Source: JAEUJM01 sp044221555 (GTDB taxonomy: Bacteria > Actinomycetota > Acidimicrobiia > Acidimicrobiales > DATDAH01). From it: DNA of 64,000 nt. The notes under the pieces were generated by a model. That model did not search any database, was not told the origin of the DNA, and saw nothing but the letters and a program-made list of their open reading frames with translations. The stretch's first letter is position 1. Each line of letters begins with the position of its first letter. The stretch is from assembly GCA_044221555.1 (NCBI GenBank), contig JBGAOY010000002.1, forward strand, positions 248,001-312,000, in the 5' to 3' direction. The position numbers were made by a program, and so were the translations under genes. This document shows, one piece after another, positions 1 through 6,691 of this stretch.

Positions 1-986
1 GGAACGTCCCCCTGTTCATCGCCACCATGAAGCTCGGCGCGGCCCTGGCGTCGGGCTCGACCATGGTGCTCAAGCCCGCCCCCGAGACCCCCTTCGACAG
101 CTACCTGCTGGCCGAGGTGCTCGAGTCGATCGACCTCCCCGCCGGCGTGGTGAACATCGTCGCCGCAGGCCGTGAGGCGGGCGAGCACCTGGTGCGTCAC
201 CCCGGCATCGACAAGGTGAGCTTCACCGGCAGCACTGCGGCGGGTCGCAAGGTGGGCGCCATCTGCGGCGAGCAGCTCAAGCGCTGCACCCTCGAGCTCG
301 GTGGGAAGTCCGCCGCCGTGATCCTCGACGACGTCAACCTCGACGTGGCCGTCCCCGAGCTGATGCCGGCGATGATGATGAACAACGGCCAGGCCTGCGT
401 GGCCCAGACCCGCGTGCTCGCCCCCCGCAGCCGCTACGACGAGGTCGTCGAGGCGCTGGCCGCAGCCGTCGGCGCCCAGAAGGTGGGCGACCCCGCCGAT
501 CCCGAGGTCGAGGTGGGCCCCCTCGTGGCCGAGCGCCAGCGCGAGCGCGTCGAGGGCTACCTCGAGGCCGGGCGCAAGGAAGGTGCCCGCGTGGTCACGG
601 GCGGCGGTCGCCCGTCGGGCCTCGACGGTGGCTGGTTCGTCGAGCCGACGGTGTTCGCCGATGTCACCAACACCATGACCATCGCCCAGGAGGAGATCTT
701 CGGCCCGGTCGTGTCGGTGATCGCCTACGACGACGAGGCCGACGCCGTGCGCATCGCCAACGAGTCCGAGTACGGGCTGTCGGGCTCCGTGTGGACCGCG
801 GACCGCGAGCGCGGCATCGCCGTGGCCAAGGGCGTCCGCACCGGCACCTACGGCGTCAACACCGGCGTGGTGATCGACCTGCACAGCCCCTTCGGCGGCT
901 TCAAGGCGTCGGGCGTGGGACGCGAGCTCGGGCCCGAGGGCATCGAGGAGTTCACCGAGATCCAGACCATCGTGCTCGGCGGCTGA
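1..986 (+). CDS. Aldehyde dehydrogenase, 5'-truncated by the window edge
   Basis: NAD(P)+-dependent aldehyde dehydrogenase oxidising an aldehyde to the carboxylate; substrate not predictable. The reading frame is open from the first complete codon at 3, and about 328 residues are visible against roughly 480-500 in the family, so the N-terminal third lies outside the window. Visible landmarks are the cofactor lysine in VLKPAPETP, the glycine motif FTGSTAAGRKVG, the general-base Glu in LELGGKSA, the catalytic Cys in NNGQACVAQ, EEIFGPV, and the C-terminal PFGGFKASGVGRELG. The ATG at 27 is an internal Met within conserved sequence, not the start. It is followed after 53 nt by a nitronate monooxygenase-like gene on the same strand. 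The family call is secure; the substrate is open. Confidence 0.95.
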   Translation, partial: NVPLFIATMKLGAALASGSTMVLKPAPETPFDSYLLAEVLESIDLPAGVVNIVAAGREAGEHLVRHPGIDKVSFTGSTAAGRKVGAICGEQLKRCTLELGGKSAAVILDDVNLDVAVPELMPAMMMNNGQACVAQTRVLAPRSRYDEVVEALAAAVGAQKVGDPADPEVEVGPLVAERQRERVEGYLEAGRKEGARVVTGGGRPSGLDGGWFVEPTVFADVTNTMTIAQEEIFGPVVSVIAYDDEADAVRIANESEYGLSGSVWTADRERGIAVAKGVRTGTYGVNTGVVIDLHSPFGGFKASGVGRELGPEGIEEFTEIQTIVLGG

Positions 987-1039
987 GGCGTGTCCCCGGC
1001 TCTGCAGGGCCGCTCGGGCCCGCTCGTGGACGCCGCCCG

Positions 1040-2155
1040 ATGAGCACGCCCATCTGCCGCGACCTCGGCATCGAGTTCCCGCTCTTCGCCTTCTCGCACT
1101 GCCGCGACGTCGTGGCCGAGGTGAGCAAGGCGGGGGGCTACGGCGTGCTGGGGGCGTTGGCCTTCGACGCCGCACAGCTCGAGGTGGAGCTGAGCTGGAT
1201 CGACGAGCACGTCGGCGGCAAGCCCTACGGCGTCGACTTCGCGATGCCCGAGAAGTTCGTGGGCAAGGGCGAGCAGTTCGACCTGGGCTCCCTGTCCGAC
1301 CTGATCCCAGAAGAGCACCGGGCCTTCGCCGAGAAGATCCTGGCCGACCACGGCGTCCCCCCGATGCCGGAGGGCATCGAGGGCAACATGAAGGCCGCCG
1401 GCCTGGGCGTCGAGGTCGAGGGTCCCGGTCAGGTCGAGATCGCCCTGCGCCACCCCGTGTCGATGCTGGTGAACGCGCTCGGGCCCCCACCCGGCTACGC
1501 GGTCGAGGCCGCCCACGCCAAGGGCGTGCTGGTGGGTGCGCTGTGCGGCAGCACCCGCCACGCCGAGCGCAACCTCGAACGTGGCGTCGACGTGCTCATC
1601 GCCCAGGGCACCGAGGCGGGCGGCCACTGCGGTGAGATCTCCACCATGGTGCTCGTGCCCGAGGTCGTCGACTTCGTGGGTCCCGAGGTGCCCGTGCTGG
1701 CCGCGGGCGGCATCGGCCGCGGTCGCCAGATGGCGGCGGCGATCGCGCTCGGCGCCCAGGGGGCGTGGACCGGCTCGATATGGCTGACGGTGACCGAATC
1801 GGACACCCAGCCCTGGGTGGTCGAGAACCTGCTGGCCGCCGGCTTCGACGACACGGTGCGCAGCCGTGCGATGACCGGCAAGCCGGCGCGTCAGCTGCGC
1901 ACCGCCTGGACCGAGGCCTGGGACGGCCCCGAGTCGCCGGGCCCGCTGCCGATGCCCCTGCAGGGCATCCTCTACGCGCCGAGCGCCCATCGCTTCACCC
2001 GTGCGCAGAACCGTGAGCTGTCCGGCTCGCCGGTCGGCCAGATCATCGGCCGGGTCGACAAGGTGCAGCCCGCCCGCCAGGTGGTGTTCGACATCGTCGA
2101 GGAGTGGATCGAGGCCACGCAGGCCGGCGCCGCCGCGCTGGGCGAGCAGGCCTGA
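1040..2155 (+). CDS. Nitronate monooxygenase / 2-nitropropane dioxygenase-like FMN protein
   Basis: A 371-residue TIM-barrel flavoprotein of the nitronate monooxygenase (NPD) family, which oxidises alkyl nitronates or acts as an FMN-dependent oxidoreductase or enoyl reductase-like enzyme. The FMN-phosphate region is clear: AQGTEAGGHCGEI around residue 193, then PVLAAGGIGRGRQM and ALGAQGAWTGSIWL. The frame is open further upstream to 791, but the ATG at 1040 begins the family-like N-terminus (STPICRDLGIEFPLFAF) and avoids overlap with the preceding dehydrogenase. It sits between aldehyde dehydrogenase and Ddn-like genes on the same strand, suggesting a catabolic transcription unit. True nitronate activity is uncertain; many actinobacterial members are uncharacterised. 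Confidence 0.88.
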   Translation: MSTPICRDLGIEFPLFAFSHCRDVVAEVSKAGGYGVLGALAFDAAQLEVELSWIDEHVGGKPYGVDFAMPEKFVGKGEQFDLGSLSDLIPEEHRAFAEKILADHGVPPMPEGIEGNMKAAGLGVEVEGPGQVEIALRHPVSMLVNALGPPPGYAVEAAHAKGVLVGALCGSTRHAERNLERGVDVLIAQGTEAGGHCGEISTMVLVPEVVDFVGPEVPVLAAGGIGRGRQMAAAIALGAQGAWTGSIWLTVTESDTQPWVVENLLAAGFDDTVRSRAMTGKPARQLRTAWTEAWDGPESPGPLPMPLQGILYAPSAHRFTRAQNRELSGSPVGQIIGRVDKVQPARQVVFDIVEEWIEATQAGAAALGEQA

Positions 2156-2232
2156 CGTCCGCCGTGGCCGCCAGGGGGACCGCCGGGCAGCCGGGTGAGC
2201 CGACGGGCCCGGACGGGGTGTTCGGCCGCGTG

Positions 2233-2697
2233 ATGTCGAGGATCTCCGCCACCAGGACCTTCGCCAGGATCGCCCCGCCGATCGTCACCAACGCCGACCG
2301 CCTCGTGTACAAGCTGACCCGTGGCCGACGGGTGCTCACCAGCACCGGCAGCGTGCTCCCCATGGTGATGCTCACGACCACGGGGGCCAAGACCGGCGAG
2401 CCCCGCCAGGCACCGCTGGCCACCATCCCCGACGGCGACGTGCTCTACCTGGTGGGCAGCAACTTCGGCCGCGAAGCACACCCTGCCTGGACCGGCAACC
2501 TCATCAAGACGCCGCAGGCCGTGGTCACCTACGAGAAGGAGACCTTCCCGGTGACGGCGACGATGCTGTCCGCCGAGGAGAAGGCCGAGGTCTGGCCCAA
2601 GTTGCTGGCCCTGTGGCCCAACTACGACGGGTACCAGCAGCGCAGCGGCCGCGACATCCGCGTGTTCCGCCTCGAGCGTTCCGAGCCGCCGGCCTGA
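2233..2697 (+). CDS. Deazaflavin (F420)-dependent nitroreductase-family protein (Ddn-like)
   Basis: A 154-residue protein of the Ddn/DUF385 split-barrel family, which binds the deazaflavin F420 and reduces quinones or nitro compounds. The family pattern is visible: MLTTTGAKTGEPRQAPLA near residue 45, a PAWTGNLIKTPQAVVTY block, and a C-terminal YDGYQQRSGRDIRVFRL stretch. GTG 2230 and ATG 2233 are adjacent possible starts; ATG was chosen. It begins 77 nt after the NPD-like gene. An F420 cofactor is an inference from the family, although a luciferase-like gene at 10762-11850 fits the same flavin/F420 repertoire. Confidence 0.85.
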   Translation: MSRISATRTFARIAPPIVTNADRLVYKLTRGRRVLTSTGSVLPMVMLTTTGAKTGEPRQAPLATIPDGDVLYLVGSNFGREAHPAWTGNLIKTPQAVVTYEKETFPVTATMLSAEEKAEVWPKLLALWPNYDGYQQRSGRDIRVFRLERSEPPA

Positions 2698-2799
2698 GCC
2701 CGGCCTCGTGGCCGGCTGCCGATCCGAGGGCGCGACCGGGAGATCCGGGACCGGAAACGGATGGGGTAGCGTCGCCCGCGATCCCGAGGAGGGCGCCCC

Positions 2800-3585
2800 G
2801 TGGCGAGTGATCGACTGCACCTGGAGCACGACGGTCCCGTCGCCGTCATCACCAACGACAACCCCGCCAAGCACAACGCGTTCGACGACGAGATGGACCA
2901 GGCGCTGTTCGAGATCCTGGGCGAGCTGCGGGCCCGTGGCCCCGAGCTGCGGGCGGTGGTGTGGCGGGGCGAGGGCACCTCGTTCTCGTCGGGCCGGGAC
3001 GTCGCCTCGATCGGCACGATGAAGGTGGACATGCCCCACACCGAGCTGATGCGGCGGGGGCACCGGGGCATCCAGCAGCTGTGGGAGCTCGACGCCCCCG
3101 TGATCGTGGCCTGCAAGGGCTGGGTGATGGGCGGATCGTTCCAGCGGGCCCTGCTGTGCGACATCCGCATCGCCGCCGAGGGCACCCGCTTCCGGCTCCC
3201 CGAGCTCACCCACGGGGTGATCCCCGACACCGGGGGCGTGGCCGTGCTGCACCAGATGTGCGGGCCGGGCGTGGTGAGCGACCTGGTGCTGACCGGCCGT
3301 GTGATGCCGGTGGACGAGGCGTTCCAACACGGCGTGGTCAGCCGGGTCGTCCCGCTCGACGCGCTCGACGACGTGTGCCTCGAGGCGGCCCATGCGGTGG
3401 CCAAGGCGCCGCTGCTGTCGGTGCGCCTCGCCCGAGACGTGATCCGCCACCTGACCATCCCTGAGGTGAAGATGTCGATGGCCGACGAGGCGATCTACCA
3501 GACCATGGTGAACCGCAGCGACGACTTCGCCGAGTTCCGAGCGGCGAGGGCCGAGGACCGTGAGCCCCGCTACACGGGGGCCTGA
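2800..3585 (+). CDS. Enoyl-CoA hydratase/isomerase family protein
   Basis: A 261-residue crotonase-fold protein that adds water to or isomerises enoyl-CoA thioesters. The GTG start at 2800 is supported by a strong purine-rich Shine-Dalgarno (GAGGAGGG, 2786-2793). The oxyanion-hole region GEGTSFSSGRDVASI lies near residue 58, and the second oxyanion segment is CKGWVMGGSFQRALLCDIR. The usual catalytic Glu positions are not obvious, so hydratase versus isomerase cannot be decided. Downstream, a perfect 50-bp palindrome (3611-3660) separates it from an SDR on the same strand. Two other crotonase-family genes occur in this window (12153-12971 and 18681-19487). Confidence 0.9.
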   Translation: MASDRLHLEHDGPVAVITNDNPAKHNAFDDEMDQALFEILGELRARGPELRAVVWRGEGTSFSSGRDVASIGTMKVDMPHTELMRRGHRGIQQLWELDAPVIVACKGWVMGGSFQRALLCDIRIAAEGTRFRLPELTHGVIPDTGGVAVLHQMCGPGVVSDLVLTGRVMPVDEAFQHGVVSRVVPLDALDDVCLEAAHAVAKAPLLSVRLARDVIRHLTIPEVKMSMADEAIYQTMVNRSDDFAEFRAARAEDREPRYTGA

Positions 3586-3610
3586 TGACCGGTAGAGGAA
3601 GACCCCACCC

Positions 3611-3660
3611 GTTCTGGCTCCCGATTGGACCGCCATGGCGGTCCAATCGGGAGCCAGAAC
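3611..3660. repeat. Perfect 50-bp palindrome, family A copy 1 (terminator-like)
   Basis: Every base from 3611 to 3660 takes part in a loop-less inverted repeat with two 25-nt arms, starting GTTCTGGCTCCC and centred on CCATGG. A second copy with the same arms but centre CTATAG lies at 31536-31583. It lies 25 nt after the enoyl-CoA hydratase stop and 27 nt before the SDR start, so it could fold as a very stable RNA hairpin and act as an intrinsic terminator without a U-tract. Its sequence identity with the distant copy suggests a dispersed repeat rather than an ordinary terminator. Confidence 0.85.
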
Positions 3661-3687
3661 GAATTGTTGCTGGGGGCGGTGCGCTAC

Positions 3688-4563
3688 ATGGCTGAGCAGA
3701 TCGGACTTCCGGCGCCGCCGCCGCCCGGCGCCACCGCGCTGGTGCCCGGCACCTACGACGACGTGTGCGTGTTGGTCACCGGCGGCGGCACCGGCCTCGG
3801 CAAGGCCATCGCCGCCGAGTTCGCCCGGCTGGGCGCGTCGATCGTGGTGGCGAGCCGCAAGCCCGAGCACCTCGACGCCGCGGTCGAGGCCATCGAGGCC
3901 ATCGGGGCCCCGGTGCTCACCACCGCGTGCGACATCCGGGATGCCGATGCGGTGGCCGCCGCGTTCGACGCGGCCACGGACGCGTTCGGGATGCCCCAGG
4001 TGCTGGTCAACAACGCCGCCGCCAACTTCCCGGTGCCGGCCGAGGACATGTCGCCGAACGCGTGGCGCACGGTCGTGGACATCACGCTGAACGGCACGTT
4101 CCTCTGCGCACGCGAGTTCGGGCGGCGCCACCTCGCCGCCGGCACCCCGGGCTCGATCGTCAACATCGCCGCGTCCTACGCCTGGACCGGTGGGCCGGGG
4201 TTCGCCCACTCGGCGGCGGCCAAGGCCGGCGTGGTGAACCTCACCGAGACGTTGGCGGTCGAGTGGGGGCCCTACGGCATCCAGGTGAACGCGCTGGTGC
4301 CCGGGCTGTTCCCCCACGAGGACATGACCGCCGACATCACCGGCAGCCTCGACCGCACCCACGACAAGGACCGCTGCCAGCCCGCGCTGCGGGTGGGCCA
4401 GCGCCAGGAGTTGGGCTGGGCGGCCACGTTCCTGGCCTCGCCCTACGCCCGCTTCATCAGCGGCCACACCCTGGTGGTCGACGGGGCCAACTGGCAGCGC
4501 CGCACCCTCACCAACCCCCCGGTCGTCACGGTGCGCGACCAGATGGGCCTCGACCCGTTCTGA
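3688..4563 (+). CDS. SDR oxidoreductase, 2,4-dienoyl-CoA reductase-like
   Basis: A 291-residue NAD(P)-binding short-chain dehydrogenase. It shows the TGGGTGLGKA nucleotide-binding motif near residue 30, NNAA, and the catalytic-region pattern GPGFAHSAAAKAGVVNL followed by EWGPYGIQVNALVPG. The classical YxxxK is SxxxK here: the Tyr position is Ser. That is also how 2,4-dienoyl-CoA reductases of the DECR type look, so a role in unsaturated fatty-acyl-CoA degradation is inferred. The frame is open from 3625, but that stretch is the palindromic repeat; the ATG at 3688 has a GGGGGCGG Shine-Dalgarno and is the credible start. It is preceded by an enoyl-CoA hydratase, which fits the same pathway. Confidence 0.9.
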   Translation: MAEQIGLPAPPPPGATALVPGTYDDVCVLVTGGGTGLGKAIAAEFARLGASIVVASRKPEHLDAAVEAIEAIGAPVLTTACDIRDADAVAAAFDAATDAFGMPQVLVNNAAANFPVPAEDMSPNAWRTVVDITLNGTFLCAREFGRRHLAAGTPGSIVNIAASYAWTGGPGFAHSAAAKAGVVNLTETLAVEWGPYGIQVNALVPGLFPHEDMTADITGSLDRTHDKDRCQPALRVGQRQELGWAATFLASPYARFISGHTLVVDGANWQRRTLTNPPVVTVRDQMGLDPF

Positions 4564-4650
4564 CTCGCGCGTCGGCCGGCGCCGCCCGGTCGAGCGCCCC
4601 CGGGCGCCCGTGGCCGACCGAGCGCCGACGTCCCGACGCGACCGGAGTCG

Positions 4651-6390
4651 TCAGGGAAGGAACTGGTCGATGAAGGTGTTCGAGAAGACCCGGTGGGGGT
4701 CGAGGCTGTTCAGCCGGGCCCGGGCCGAGTCCCAGTTCTCGCTCGAGGGGTAGCCGGCCCGGAACGTGGCCGGGATGGTGGTGGTCAGCGCCGCCGTGTC
4801 CTGGTAGGGCCCGGCCGAGGTGAACGCCCAGCCCTTCGACCACTCGGGGCGGAACTGGGCGTACGAGCCCGTGTAGTTCGCGGTCATCCACTGCTCCATC
4901 TCGCGGTAGAAGTCCCACATGCCCGGCGTGCGGGGGATGCCGAGCACGTTGAGCCAGATCGCCGTGTCCCACTCGGGGTGGTCGGGCCGGGGGCGCAGTG
5001 ACGAGAGCGTGGGGGGCCCGGCGGAGGCCACCTTCACGTCGGCGGGCTGATCGAGGCCGCAGCAGCGGATCTCCACGGGCCCGTTGATCGGGAACTTGCC
5101 CCGTGCCTGGTGGTAGGCGAGCCGGGCCTTGTACCAGGTGGTGAACTCGTTGACGACCCGCTGGACGTTGGCCCTGCTGGTGATCACCGCGCCGCCGCCC
5201 TCGGTCATGCGCAGGGTGGTGGGCCGGATGTAGAGCAGGGTGTTCTTCGACCAGCCCCACAGGTCCCAGGTGCCGGTGGCGACGATCCCGGTGCGGACGA
5301 TGTTGAGCTGCAGGCCGCCCCACGCCGGTGTGCCCGACGCGTCGCCGAGGGCCAGCCTCGAGAGGAAGTCCGAGGTGCCGAGATCGATGTTGTCCGAGAA
5401 CGTGTAGTTGTACGGCGAGTTGACGGTGCGGGCCAGCAGCGGCTTGTTCGGCGTGGGGGTCCACACCTTCAGCCACGGGTAGTCGGTGAAGGGGAACCAG
5501 ATGGCCTCGACGCCACCGGACTGGGTGACGTAGGAGGCGAAGGTGCGCCCCGACGAGCCAGAGCGGGCGAACAGCTCGCTGGTGGGCACGTTGTACCAAC
5601 TCTGGCAGCGGAGGCGGTAGTTGGCGCCGGCCTGCAGCGTGACCGACGTGAGGAACGCCCGGCCCAGGTGGGTGAGCAGCGCGGTGGCCTCGGGGTCGGA
5701 CCGCCGGTACGACTTCACCACGTAGCTCGCGCTCGGCCCGTCCCACACCACCGCGGTGAAGGCGGTGACCAGGTTGCTGAGCGAACCGTAGGTCGAGCCG
5801 GAGGCCAGCCGGCCCGCGTTCGACGGGAGGGCGGCCCCGTGCGCGTTGACGGCCAGTGCGCCGGCGATGGTGAGCACCCCGGGCGCCGGCACTGAGTGCC
5901 AGCCGAGGCCGCTGCGCTCCAGCGCCGCCAGGATGTTGTCCAGGGTGGCGCCGGCGCCGCAGGTGACCGTGGCGGGTGCGCCCAGGGCCACCGAGATCGA
6001 GTTGAGCCGTTGGGTGGTGTCGACCAGCACCACCTTGTCGACCGGCGCGCCGTTCACCAGCGTGAGCGGCGTCCAGCCGTGCATGGCGCCCCGGGGTCGG
6101 AGCTTCCACTGGTTGGCCCGGGCCCAGTTGGCCAGCGCCGCGACGTCGGCCGCGGTGGCCGGCGCACAGGTCCACACCGAATCGGCCCGGATCTCGCCGG
6201 ACCAGTTCTGGTACGCCTGCTGGTAGAGGGAGATGCCGGTGGGGAACGACGGTGGCGTCGCCAGCGTGCTCGCGGCGGTGGCCGCGGCGATGCGGTAGAC
6301 GGGCGTCCAGGCGCCCGCCGCGAGTGCGCCGGTCGCGCCCGCCGCGCCGGCCAGGAAACGTCGGCGCGACAGGCCGCGGTCTTCGGTCAT
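4651..6390 (-). CDS. Cholesterol oxidase-like FAD-linked oxidase (VAO/BCO2 type), Tat-exported
   Basis: A 579-residue secreted flavoprotein resembling class II (covalent-FAD) cholesterol oxidases, which oxidise and isomerise 3-beta-hydroxysteroids to 3-ketosteroids with release of H2O2. The N-terminus is a Tat signal (LSRRRFLAGAAGA, residues 7-19). A PCMH-type FAD domain follows at about 55-240, with RPRGAMHGWTPLT placing the candidate covalent His at residue 104. The rest matches the family's substrate-binding domain. The ATG at 6390 has a GGGGGGACC Shine-Dalgarno and leaves the Arg pair in place. A sigma70-like promoter lies at 6439-6467. Its 3' end faces the SDR gene 87 nt away. The sterol substrate is inferred from the family; other secondary alcohols remain possible. 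Confidence 0.88.
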   Translation of the reverse strand: MTEDRGLSRRRFLAGAAGATGALAAGAWTPVYRIAAATAASTLATPPSFPTGISLYQQAYQNWSGEIRADSVWTCAPATAADVAALANWARANQWKLRPRGAMHGWTPLTLVNGAPVDKVVLVDTTQRLNSISVALGAPATVTCGAGATLDNILAALERSGLGWHSVPAPGVLTIAGALAVNAHGAALPSNAGRLASGSTYGSLSNLVTAFTAVVWDGPSASYVVKSYRRSDPEATALLTHLGRAFLTSVTLQAGANYRLRCQSWYNVPTSELFARSGSSGRTFASYVTQSGGVEAIWFPFTDYPWLKVWTPTPNKPLLARTVNSPYNYTFSDNIDLGTSDFLSRLALGDASGTPAWGGLQLNIVRTGIVATGTWDLWGWSKNTLLYIRPTTLRMTEGGGAVITSRANVQRVVNEFTTWYKARLAYHQARGKFPINGPVEIRCCGLDQPADVKVASAGPPTLSSLRPRPDHPEWDTAIWLNVLGIPRTPGMWDFYREMEQWMTANYTGSYAQFRPEWSKGWAFTSAGPYQDTAALTTTIPATFRAGYPSSENWDSARARLNSLDPHRVFSNTFIDQFLP

Positions 6391-6691
6391 GTGGTCCCCC
6401 CAGGGTGCCCGCCGCCACCCGTGGTGGATGACGCCTGGAGTATTGCCATCGGGGTGAACGCCGTCAACCGTCCTCGTGCGCCCCTCGAACGGTCGTCCGA
6501 TGGCCGTGTCGGGCACGCCGACGGTTCCTCTGGCCGCGACGACCCGGTCACACCACCGCCGGCCACCGGCTGCTGTCGAAACCGCGCTCGCGGTGGTGGC
6601 GACGTCCACTACGGTGCGTGCGCATCTACTTCCTCGGCGGCGTATGCCTCTGGGGCGAGGCATGTGCCTCTGGGGAGAAAGGCGGGTGTCG
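6391..6691. other. Divergent intergenic region with promoters
   Basis: This 301-bp gene-free stretch lies between the divergent cholesterol-oxidase-like and beta-helix/NHL genes. It holds the minus-strand promoter at 6439-6467. For the plus strand there is a weak TACGGT (6610-6615) and a short direct repeat, ATGCCTCTGGGG then ATGTGCCTCTGGGG (about 6645-6676), just before the ribosome-binding site GGGGAGAAAGG. I see no ORF with family features here. Confidence 0.6.
6439..6467 (-). promoter_or_regulatory. Sigma70-like promoter of the cholesterol-oxidase-like gene
   Basis: Reading the minus strand, TTGACG (6467-6462) is separated by exactly 17 nt from AATACT (6444-6439). This predicts transcription starting near 6432 and a roughly 40-nt leader to the ATG at 6390. 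It is the best -35/-10 pair I could find in the window. Confidence 0.6.

Noticed and set aside
848..1990. Long minus-strand ORF (380 codons) opposite the nitronate monooxygenase-like gene
   Set aside because: Arg/His/Ala-rich translation without motifs; a shadow of codon bias opposite a confident gene.
3625..3687. In-frame extension of the SDR gene through the palindrome (ATG 3625)
   Set aside because: The added residues are encoded by the family-A repeat itself, and a better start with Shine-Dalgarno exists at 3688.
1972..4467. 831-codon minus-strand ORF
   Set aside because: It covers three well-supported plus-strand genes and has no recognisable motif; caused by GC3 bias.
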